From an uncultured Elusimicrobia bacterium (GTDB lineage: Bacteria > Elusimicrobiota > Elusimicrobia > Elusimicrobiales > UBA9959): 64,000 nucleotides of DNA. Position numbers and translations under genes: made by a program. This document shows positions 30,262-38,300 of the stretch, one piece after another. Location of the stretch: assembly GCA_903879915.1 (NCBI GenBank), contig CAIRNJ010000051.1, forward strand, positions 16,285 through 80,284, read 5' to 3'. Numbering within the stretch: the first letter of the stretch is position 1; each line of letters opens with the position of its first letter. Under the pieces are notes generated by a model. The model searched no databases. It saw only the letters and a list, made by a program, of their open reading frames with translations, and was not told the origin of the DNA.

Positions 30262-32343
30262 GTGCGCCGGATAAATACTATTCTTTTATGCCTCTTATTT
30301 CAACCCGGCCTGTGCCTGGCCGGGGATTCCGCGTACGAGCTGTATCTCCGGGGCGACCTTTCCAAAGCGGCCTCTTTTTACTTCATGGACGCCGCGGCTG
30401 ACCCCGGCCAGGCGCGGCCCTTGATGAACGCCGCCATGTGCCTGCGCCAGGCCGGGCGCTACCGCGACGCCGCAGCCGCCCTTGAAACCGCGCTGGGCAG
30501 GGAGGCCTTCAACCCCGACATTTATTCGGAGCTGGGCTGGCTGAAGTTCCACCAGGCGGATTACGACGGCGCGCGCATAGCTTTCGAAGGCGCTATACGC
30601 ATACAGGAGCTGCACGCCCGCGCCGAGCTGGGACTGGCCAGCGTTTATTCCAACCTCAACGACAAGGTGAGAACGCTGTTCCACCTTGAGAAGTACCGCA
30701 CCCTGCGCCCCGACTTCTCCGGCGTGGACTATATCCTGGCCTGGAACTTCATGAATTTCAAGATGTACAAAGAAGCCGAAGGAGCGCTGATAGAGGCCCT
30801 GCGCAAAGACCCCACCTTCACCGAGGCGCGCCTGCCGCTGGCCGGCATTTACGCCCGGCAGGGCAAGTTCAACGAGGCCTGGAACCAGTATTTCCGCGTG
30901 CTGGATTACGCCCCGCGCCACCCGCTGGCCACCAGCATGATGAAAGTGCTGGAGGGCAAGCTGACCAAGCAGCCGGAAGAAATAAGGCCGCCGTTCCGGG
31001 TGGTAAAACCTCTCAGGATGGAGCCGGTGGACGCCGCGGCCAGCCTCACGCGGTCCGTGAAGCTGCGCGTGGGCATAGGCACGAACAGCTCCGGCAAACA
31101 GGGGCGCAATAACCTGCTCAGGATAAAATCTTTCGACGGCATGACCGTAACCGGCAAGGTTTCGCACAAGCTTTTCGCCGCCATCCCGCCGGACGAGCTG
31201 TGGTTCACCGTTTTTGAGAACGACGCGGTGGTGCTGAAATCCCCCGACGGCACGGTTTACGGCCGCTTCAAAGGCCCGGTGCTGCTAAAGCCCGCGAAAC
31301 CTACCGGTTCCGTGGTGTTCGACGCCTCGGCGAAAATAAAGAACCCCTGGTTCAGCGGCGCCGACCGCCAGTACCGGGGGACCATAGAACTATTCCCCAT
31401 AGCCGGCCGCGGCATAGGCGTGGTGAACGTCATAGACAGCGAGCTGTACCTGCTGGGCGTGGTGCCCAGCGAAGTGGCGCCGCAATGGCCGTACGAATCC
31501 CTGAAAGCGCAGGCTGTGATAGCCCGCACGCAGGTACTGATACGCCGGGCGCGCGGCGGCCTGCATAAGGCCGACGGCTACCATCTTTGCGACGGGCAGC
31601 ACTGTCAGGCTTACAAAGGCCTGCCCAACGAGGCCAACACCACCAGCCGCGCCGTGGTGGACACCGAGGGCGAGATCCTCACCTATCACGGCAAGCCCGC
31701 CTACACTTTCTACCACTCCAACTGCGGCGGCTGGATACAGGCCTCGAAGGAGGTCACCGGCTGGGGCGATTCGCCCTACCTGGTGACGAAATCCGACACC
31801 CAGCCCGAGAAGCCGCTGGCGCCGCTGGACCCCTGGGATTTCCACCTCTGGCTGACCGGCAACCCGCAGGCCAACTGCAATTACCCCGGCCGCGTGCGCG
31901 CCGCCGAGTTCCGCTGGATGAAGATAATAAAGCACAAGGACATGACCTTCCGCGTGAACCGGGATTACCCGATAGGGGAGCTGCTGGACATAATCCCGCT
32001 GCGGCGCAGCCCGTCGGGCAACGTGAATTCCATCAGGCTGGTAGGCACGAAAAAAACCATAACCGTGGACCGCGAACACCTTATCCGCAACCTGCTGGGC
32101 TTCAGCTCGCTTAAAAGCACGCTGTTCGAAATAGAGATAAACCGTTTCAGGAACGGCAAAGTGCGCAATTACTGGATCTACGGCGGCGGCTGGGGCCACG
32201 CCATAGGCCTGTGCCAGAGCGGCGCCGCCGGCCTGGCCGGCAAGTACGACAAAAAATACAGGGAGATCCTGGAGTTCTACTTCCCCGGTACCGATATCAG
32301 GAAAATAAAATACGTGCGGAAAGAAAAGAAGCAGCCCGCCTGA
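30262..32343 (+). CDS. TPR protein with C-terminal SpoIID/LytB domain
   Basis: The 693-residue protein (GTG start) has a signal peptide (MRRINTILLCLLFQPGLCLAG). About six TPR units follow to residue ~230 (ARPLMNAAMCLRQAGRYRDAA, FNPDIYSELGWLKFHQADYD). From about residue 390 there is a SpoIID domain: LYLLGVVPSEVAPQWP, LKAQAVIARTQ, YHSNCGGWIQASKEV and GGGWGHAIGLCQSGAAGLA. SpoIID enzymes are amidase-stimulating or lytic transglycosylases acting on denuded glycan strands. In non-sporulating diderms such proteins take part in septal or envelope remodelling. It faces the ECF sigma gene across 55 bases. Confidence 0.9.
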   Translation: MRRINTILLCLLFQPGLCLAGDSAYELYLRGDLSKAASFYFMDAAADPGQARPLMNAAMCLRQAGRYRDAAAALETALGREAFNPDIYSELGWLKFHQADYDGARIAFEGAIRIQELHARAELGLASVYSNLNDKVRTLFHLEKYRTLRPDFSGVDYILAWNFMNFKMYKEAEGALIEALRKDPTFTEARLPLAGIYARQGKFNEAWNQYFRVLDYAPRHPLATSMMKVLEGKLTKQPEEIRPPFRVVKPLRMEPVDAAASLTRSVKLRVGIGTNSSGKQGRNNLLRIKSFDGMTVTGKVSHKLFAAIPPDELWFTVFENDAVVLKSPDGTVYGRFKGPVLLKPAKPTGSVVFDASAKIKNPWFSGADRQYRGTIELFPIAGRGIGVVNVIDSELYLLGVVPSEVAPQWPYESLKAQAVIARTQVLIRRARGGLHKADGYHLCDGQHCQAYKGLPNEANTTSRAVVDTEGEILTYHGKPAYTFYHSNCGGWIQASKEVTGWGDSPYLVTKSDTQPEKPLAPLDPWDFHLWLTGNPQANCNYPGRVRAAEFRWMKIIKHKDMTFRVNRDYPIGELLDIIPLRRSPSGNVNSIRLVGTKKTITVDREHLIRNLLGFSSLKSTLFEIEINRFRNGKVRNYWIYGGGWGHAIGLCQSGAAGLAGKYDKKYREILEFYFPGTDIRKIKYVRKEKKQPA

Positions 32344-32371
32344 CCCCGTACCGCCTTCCCGCCACCGCGTG

Positions 32372-32394
32372 GCGAGAATTAAGTTATGTATCAC
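32372..32394 (+). repeat. Interspersed repeat, copy A (degenerate)
   Basis: GAATTAAGTTATGTATCAC preceded by GCGA is a partial copy of the repeat found intact at 33661 and 35287. It lies between the SpoIID gene and the AAA/DUF4143 gene. The second half of the unit (CTTTAATTCC) is missing here. Confidence 0.6.
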
Positions 32395-32409
32395 CATATC
32401 TAAAACAGC

Positions 32410-32438
32410 TTGACTACTTCTAAATCAGACGCTATAAT
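32410..32438 (+). promoter_or_regulatory. Near-consensus promoter driving an apparently leaderless gene
   Basis: TTGACT (32410-32415) and TATAAT (32433-32438) are spaced by exactly 17 bases. Transcription should begin about 7 bases after the -10, and the ATG of the AAA/DUF4143 gene is at 32447. No ribosome-binding site lies between. This is one of the two best promoters in the window. Confidence 0.8.
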
Positions 32439-32446
32439 AGATATAT

Positions 32447-33610
32447 ATGTTCAAAAGAAGATTAAGTCTGCCTAGAAACAAAAGCTTTTTTTTATTCGGC
32501 CCGCGGCAAACGGGCAAAAGCACCTTGCTTAAGAAAACATTTTTAGAAGAAGAATCCATCTACTACGATCTTCTGAGATCTGACGAATACACGCGCCTGG
32601 CGGCGAATCCCTCCCTATTCCGGGACGAAGTGCTGTCCCGCAATAAAGGCAAAAATTTTATAATCGTTGACGAGGTACAGCGCGTGCCGCAGCTATTGGA
32701 CGAAGTCCAATCAATAATGACCTCCTCGGCAAAGCCGCCTGTGTTCTGCCTGAGCGGTTCGAGCGCGCGCAAGCTTAAGCGGGCGCAGGCGAATCTGCTG
32801 GCGGGAAGAGCCTGGACTTACCACCTACATCCTTTGACGCATCTTGAATGCGGGCAGCGATTCTCGCTCGACAAAGCGTTGCGGATAGGAACCCTGCCCA
32901 GTATTTATTCCGAAGAGAACGAAGAGGACGCGCACAGGTCACTGAAAGCGTACGTGAACACTTATCTAAAAGAAGAGATAGCGGCGGAAGCGATAATACG
33001 GAATATCGGCGCATTTTTACGGTTCCTCCCCCTGGCCGCCTTTGAGAACGGCCATATTCTTAACTACTCAAATATTGCGAAAGAAACCGGAGTCAGCTAC
33101 AAGACCATTCAGGAATATTTCCAGGTGCTTCAGGATACCTTAATAGGCTTTTTTCTGCCGTCCTTTTCGGGGTCGGCCAGGAAACAGCTGGCCAAACATC
33201 CTAAATTTTATTTTTTCGATACCGGCGTCCACCGGGCCGTATGCGGGAAGCTATCCGTTCCGCTGCATCCCGGCACTTCGGAGTACGGGGACATGTTCGA
33301 GCATTTTATGGTCTGCGAGATCGCCAGATACATCGACTATGCCGATAAGGATTATTCTTTATCTTTCTACAGGACGAAAGACGGCGCCGAGGTGGACCTT
33401 ATAGTTAAACCGCCGGCCGGCAAGCTCCTCGCTATCGAGATAAAATCCTCGCAGGCCCCGGATTCCTCCCAGTTGAAGGGCCTCAGATCGTTCCATCAGG
33501 ATTTCCCTGACGCCGCGCTTTATTGCGCGGCGCCTGTGCCGCGGGCGCGGATAGTCGGCGGCATAACCATCCTGCCGTGGCAGGAAATCTTCAACATCCT
33601 GGACCTTTGA
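32447..33610 (+). CDS. AAA ATPase with DUF4143 domain
   Basis: The 387-residue protein belongs to the AAA_14/DUF4143 family. Walker A GPRQTGKS is at residues 18-25, Walker B FIIVDEVQRVP near residue 72, and the sensor SGSSARKLKRAQANLLAGRA follows. The helical DUF4143 region (from about residue 190) ends in a PD-(D/E)xK-like strand set, GAEVDLIVKPPAGKLLAIEIKSSQ. Such genes are widespread, patchily distributed and often on mobile DNA. Their function is not settled, with nucleic-acid-directed or toxin/defence-like roles proposed. Codon use is more AT-rich than in its neighbours, which suggests transfer. The mRNA appears leaderless. Confidence 0.9.
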   Translation: MFKRRLSLPRNKSFFLFGPRQTGKSTLLKKTFLEEESIYYDLLRSDEYTRLAANPSLFRDEVLSRNKGKNFIIVDEVQRVPQLLDEVQSIMTSSAKPPVFCLSGSSARKLKRAQANLLAGRAWTYHLHPLTHLECGQRFSLDKALRIGTLPSIYSEENEEDAHRSLKAYVNTYLKEEIAAEAIIRNIGAFLRFLPLAAFENGHILNYSNIAKETGVSYKTIQEYFQVLQDTLIGFFLPSFSGSARKQLAKHPKFYFFDTGVHRAVCGKLSVPLHPGTSEYGDMFEHFMVCEIARYIDYADKDYSLSFYRTKDGAEVDLIVKPPAGKLLAIEIKSSQAPDSSQLKGLRSFHQDFPDAALYCAAPVPRARIVGGITILPWQEIFNILDL

Positions 33611-33660
33611 CCGCTATGTACCACGCAGCCGTCCATCCCCGTATCGCCGCCCGCGCGTAG

Positions 33661-33691
33661 CGCGAATCAAGTTCTGTGTCACTTTAATTCC
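33661..33691 (+). repeat. Interspersed repeat, copy B
   Basis: GCGAATCAAGTTCTGTGTCA followed by CTTTAATTCC. Compared with copy C it differs at two or three positions. The ends (GAATCAAG and CTTTAATTC) are roughly inverted, so the unit can form a small hairpin. It lies between the AAA gene and the end of the DUF1016 gene. Confidence 0.75.
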
Positions 33692-33692
33692 C

Positions 33693-33715
33693 CTTGCCTC
33701 AGCAGCATAGGCAAG
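33693..33715. terminator. Stem-loop between the convergent AAA and DUF1016 genes
   Basis: CTTGCCT (33693-33699) pairs with AGGCAAG (33709-33715) around a 9-base loop, directly after repeat copy B. There is no T-run, so termination would be weak. Confidence 0.35.
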
Positions 33716-33724
33716 ACAGGCGGC

Positions 33725-34822
33725 TCAGGGTTTCCTCTCCTGTGTTCTGCGGCGTATAGCGGCCTGCTCCCTGGCGTGCTCGATAGCCTGGTGCAGGCGG
33801 GTCTGCAGCAGCGCCATGGGCGGCAGTTCGGTGAGGTATTCACTTACGCGGATAGCCTTGGGGCCCAGTTGGCAGAGCTCCACCTGTTCGGCATCGGCCG
33901 CGGCACAGAGGATCAGCCCTATAGGTGATCCCTCGCCGGGGGCGCGCTCATATTTATCCAGCCAGTGCAGATAAAACTCCATCTGGCCCATATGGGCCGG
34001 CTGAAAGGACTCAAGCTTTAGCTCGATAGCGACCAGCCTGCGCAAGTGGCGATGGTAGAAGAGCAGGTCCAGGTGGAAGTCGTCCTTGCCTACGCTCATG
34101 CGCTTCTGGCGCGCGACAAAGCTGAAACCCGTGCCCATCTCCAGAAGGAAACCCTCGATCTCACGCAGGATGGCGCTCTCCAGGTCTTGCTCGCTGTAAA
34201 CACCTTTGAGTCCCAGGAAATCTAGGAAGCAGGGACTATGGAAAACACTGTCGGGCGTAATGCGGCCTTCGCGCAGATTGGTGAGCTCCGCGGCAATAAC
34301 CTCCTTGGTGTTCTTCGACAAGGCGGTGCGCTGGAATAACATGCCGCCGATCTTTTTCCTGAGCGTGCGGACGTCCCAACGCTCTATCCGGCACATTTCG
34401 GCATAGAACTCCCGGGCCAGGGGATCCTTGAGCGGAAGGATCTCCATGAAATGGCTCCAGCTCAATTGTGTCGACAGTGTCGACACAATTGCTTCATTCG
34501 GCTGAGCTTCGGCAAAGCGAATCATCCGTGTGAGAGACGAGTAAGTGTAGCCCTCTCCAAATTCGGCGCGCAATTGTTGCGACACTGTCGCAAGAATTCG
34601 CTTCCCATAGGCAGCCCGGCCATCCTGAAGGTTCTCTTTCAGCAAGCGCCGCCCTACATGCCAGAACAGCATTGTATGTGCGGAATTTGCCACGGTGGCC
34701 ACACGTTGGCGCGCGGATCGGATAAGCGCACGAAGATCTGAAAGAAGACCCGCCTCATCCACTACGGCCGACGACTGTAATGCAGCTTGCACAATTTTCT
34801 TTACCTGTTTTTTTGCGGCCAT
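33725..34822 (-). CDS. DUF1016 (YhcG-like) PD-(D/E)xK nuclease-family protein
   Basis: From ATG 34822 (a G-rich AGGGGGG just upstream) the product has 365 residues. The N-terminal DUF1016 region (TMLFWHVGRRLLKENL, SQQLRAEFGEGYTYSSLTRMIRFAE, STQLSWSHFMEILPL) precedes a PDDEXK domain with FHLDLLFYHRHLRRLVAIELKLESFQPAHMGQM. The family is often found beside restriction-modification systems, toxins and mobile elements. Its activity here is inferred only from the fold. The gene body carries two unusual palindromes. The neighbourhood of direct repeats suggests an acquired gene. Confidence 0.88.
   Translation of the reverse strand: MAAKKQVKKIVQAALQSSAVVDEAGLLSDLRALIRSARQRVATVANSAHTMLFWHVGRRLLKENLQDGRAAYGKRILATVSQQLRAEFGEGYTYSSLTRMIRFAEAQPNEAIVSTLSTQLSWSHFMEILPLKDPLAREFYAEMCRIERWDVRTLRKKIGGMLFQRTALSKNTKEVIAAELTNLREGRITPDSVFHSPCFLDFLGLKGVYSEQDLESAILREIEGFLLEMGTGFSFVARQKRMSVGKDDFHLDLLFYHRHLRRLVAIELKLESFQPAHMGQMEFYLHWLDKYERAPGEGSPIGLILCAAADAEQVELCQLGPKAIRVSEYLTELPPMALLQTRLHQAIEHAREQAAIRRRTQERKP
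34463..34491. repeat. 29-bp palindrome inside the DUF1016 gene
   Basis: Two exact 14-base arms (CAATTGTGTCGACA at 34463-34476 and its reverse complement at 34478-34491) flank a single base. It encodes the family-conserved stretch before LSWSHF. Confidence 0.9.
34577..34593. repeat. 17-bp palindrome inside the DUF1016 gene
   Basis: TTGCGACA (34577-34584) and TGTCGCAA (34586-34593) flank one base. Its core CGACA-n-TGTCG is identical to that of the palindrome centred 108 bases away, and both are bordered by CAATTG. Confidence 0.9.
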
Positions 34823-34871
34823 AATCCCCCCTATGCGCACAAATAGCATAGCAGACCAACCCGACAGCCTC

Positions 34872-35237
34872 ATGTCGGGTTTAATTGGTGGATTTATATT
34901 TATAAGCCTGGAAGGGCGGCGGACTAAGCCGCAAACCAGGCAACTAAGAGCGGCCTATCTCTCTGTGCCGGGGTACCTTGGCCTGTTGGTACAGGGGACA
35001 ATAACAAAAAGGGTTATTCCGGGTTTAGGCGGAAAATCATACGGCCCGTACTATCAATGGACGCGCAAGCTAAACGCCAAAACCGTAACAGTGAATTTAA
35101 GCCGGTTTCAAGTAAAGGAATTCCAGACGGCTATCGACAATAACCGGAAGTTGGAAGAAACCATCCAGGAAATGAGGAAAATATCCCTGAAAATCTGCGA
35201 AGCAACTACAGTAGGGGTAAAAAAGCGAAAACCTTAA
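34872..35237 (+). pseudogene. Remnant of a transposon-associated DUF6788-like ORF
   Basis: The open stretch encodes about 121 residues. Its middle, ITKRVIPGLGGKSYGPYYQW-TRKLNAKTVTVNL, followed by NNRKLEETIQEMRKISLKI, resembles the small DUF6788-type ORFs that accompany insertion sequences. Those normally carry a C-G-K-x-x-C-x-C cysteine cluster just before the GPYY segment. Here all the cysteines are gone, and no ribosome site precedes the ATG at 34872. I read it as a decayed fragment of a mobile element. The upstream part of the frame overlaps the DUF1016 gene on the other strand and is probably meaningless. The family name is from memory and should be treated as tentative. Confidence 0.5.
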
Positions 35238-35286
35238 GTTAGCGCCATTCTTGCGTGTCACCTTATCAACCTTATCTTTGTTCCTG

Positions 35287-35318
35287 GCGCGAATTAAGTT
35301 GTGTGTCACTTTAATTCC
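35287..35318 (+). repeat. Interspersed repeat, copy C
   Basis: GCGCGAATTAAGTTGTGTGT followed by CACTTTAATTCC. This is the cleanest copy, with near-inverted ends GAATTAAG / CTTTAATTC. It ends 13 bases before the stop codon of the 4,041-residue protein. A partial echo (GCGTGTCACCTTA) lies at about 35251-35263. Confidence 0.75.
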
Positions 35319-35330
35319 ATCAACGGCTTA

Positions 35331-38300
35331 TTAGTAGTTCAACGCACAGAGGCAATTTCTTGCAACGTTGGTGGTTGCATCAGCGCACAAGAGGTCTGCG
35401 CCAGTCCCGTCATTAAACGCGGCAAGGCAAACACTGTTTGTTCCACATCTCGTAGAGCAGGCTGTAGTGCTAATTGCTGCATGTACTACTTTTATGTAGA
35501 CGCCGAATCCTGATCCTGCTGCCGTTTCGATAAGCGTACCATTTGCTCCCGCCACATGGAGAGGAGCCTGAGGCGCTGTCGTCCCGATGCCGACATTGCC
35601 GGCCTGGTCAATTCTCATCGCTTCCGGCGAGCTATCCAGTGTGGTGGTCTGGTCTCCATGATTATGAAAAGCGATGAACGTGCCCCAGCCGGCACCGGCG
35701 CGGCCGATCGTCATACCTGCGCCGATCCCAACATTTGTCCATCTGGCCCAATAACCAGTCTTCGAATTCAGGTCCTGGCCGTCAGCCTGTATCAGCACTT
35801 CTTTGCCGTTAAAGCCTGCAAGCGTAGAGATAGTCCCATTGGGGAGAGTCCCGGGAGTGACCGCGAATATTGAAGCCGGCCCTGAATTCCCGATGCCGAC
35901 ATTACCTGTACTGTCAATTCTCATTCCCTCTCCGCCACCACTTTTGGGGGCAAGAACAATAGGTCCGCCATCAGCTCCGCTATTGTTATATATATAGACA
36001 ACGTCATCTAACCCCATTTTAATCAATCCTCTGGCTGCTCCCCCGACGTCATAACTTTGCAATGGCTGGTTATTGTCCAATAAAATGCCACCACCTGAAA
36101 TATGTAACTTTGCCCCAGGCGCCGTAGTCCCGATGCCGACATTGCCGTCGGCTCTTACGTTCAAGGCGTTGATAGCGCCATTGTTGGCGGAAACCCTAAG
36201 GGCATACTGTGAACTGGAAGCCGAGTTAACATCTATATATACGCCGTTGGCGCTGGAATTAGTGGTATCAAGGGAGGCCAGGTTACCGGTGCCGGCGCCG
36301 ACAACGTTCAAAATAGCGCCGCTGGCGGCCGCATAATTCTGCCGCAGGTCAAGAATGTTCGAACTATCTGAGAGCGTACCGGAAGTCTGGGTTCCGCCCG
36401 AAGCCAGGTATGCCAAGGCACCGGTTATGCTGAGCGAACCGGAGGCATTGTTTATGGAATTGCTGCGAACCAAGCGAAGGAAATTACCGGTGTCCACATC
36501 GGTTCGCGCCCCGCCCGCTGAACGCACAGGGGCAATGTTAATATAATTCCCGGTAATCTGTGACTGAGGGTCACCACTGCCTGTATATGAGATCACCGCG
36601 CCATTGGTGTTCACACTGCCGGTCACGTTCAGCGCGATTTGGGCATTCTGGAAACCGGACACAGTAATAAAATTACTGGCCGTGCTCCCGTTGCTCATAT
36701 ATAAACCGGCATTCGACCCGACGCCGTATATCGTGGTCTGATAGCCCGACTGCGGGCTGGCACCGATGCCGACGAGGCCGGTATTGGATATGCGCATACG
36801 CTCGGTTCCGAAGGTAACGTTCGCCGCACCTAAGGCCGTACCGGTCGCCCCCGTGTAAAAAGCTATGCCCGTAGGCATTGTAGTGTTGTTAGTAAAAGCG
36901 CCTTCGGCGATACCGGAAATAGACGCGGGATAAAGGAGATTCGCTTCTGTAGCGTCGGTATGATTTCCGCCGAAATAGACCGTGCCGAGGTTCTTGTTGA
37001 CCGGCACGGCCCCGCCGGTGTAAAGCGCGGCCAGGGCCAGGCCTCCGGAGAACGACTGTGAGCCGTTGGCATCGCTGCGGCGCCCGCGCACTTCCACGTA
37101 AGGGGACGCGTTCGCGGTACTGTTATCGTACACCAGAATGCCGCTGCCGGGAGCATTACCCTGAACCTCCAGCTGCGCCCTGGGCCCGGTCGTTCCGATG
37201 CCGACATTGCCGGCGAAGTAGTTATTGCCGGTACCGCTGGAGATCAGCACACCGGTCTGTGAAATATCCCCGGCCACGGTAAACTCCTGGTCCGGCGCCG
37301 TGGTCCCTATGCCCACCGCTCCGGCCCCTCCGGGCATAAGCGCCAGGGCAATGCCGGAAGCGGTCGCTATCTGATTCACCCCGGTAGCGCCGCTAAATTT
37401 TATTCCCGCATTTGCGCCGGACAGGGTGAGCGCGGACGCGGTAGCATTTGTGTTGGTCAACACGCCGCTCATGCCCAAAGTGGTTACGCCGGAAAGCGCT
37501 CCGCCCATTGCCAAACTGGTTACACCGGAAACAGCGCCTGCGTTGATAATAACACTATTGATGGTATTAGTCGTGGTGGCGCCGGTTATGGCTCCGGACA
37601 GGCCCAAAGTGGTGAATTTACCGGTGGAGGCGGTTGTGGCGCCCACTGTGGCGCCGTTTATCGTACCGCCGGTAATAGCAACAGTGGCGGGGTCATATTG
37701 CTTATGGGTTGTGCCATCGCCAATGTCATCCTGGGTGGCAGCCGCGCCGCTGGTTACCAGGCCTTTAGCGTCATAGGTGATCTTTGTGTTGGTAGCGCCC
37801 GAAATGGCCGCGTTCGGCGCAACATAATCGGTTCCGGCTACCGCCGCGCTTATTGTTGTGCCGTCGGATTTAACTATCCCGTTAACGGCCTTTACTGCTG
37901 AGTCGGCTTGCGAGCGCGAATAATCAAAGCCCGCCGGGCCGCCGCGCACACAGCGGACGCCAAGGTTCACAACCTTGCCCCAGACGCCCTCATAACCGTT
38001 AGCGTTCGTAAGGTACTTCGCCTGGGTGGCGTCCAGCTCTTTAGAGGTCCAATAGTTTAGACTAAGCCCTATGGCCGAGCACCCCCCCAGCTGCACGGCC
38101 CAAGCAGCATATATTTCGGTATAGGTCGGCAGATACCAATCATCATAATATACATTGTTCACCGTTACGCTATAATCCGCGCAGACCTGGGCCGCGTAGC
38201 TGCCGCTGCCCAGCGTGGTGCTTATCATCACAGTATTGGCCCTGCCCGCGCCATACGCGTCCCGTGTGGCGCCTACAGCAATCCCTGAACCTCCCCATGT

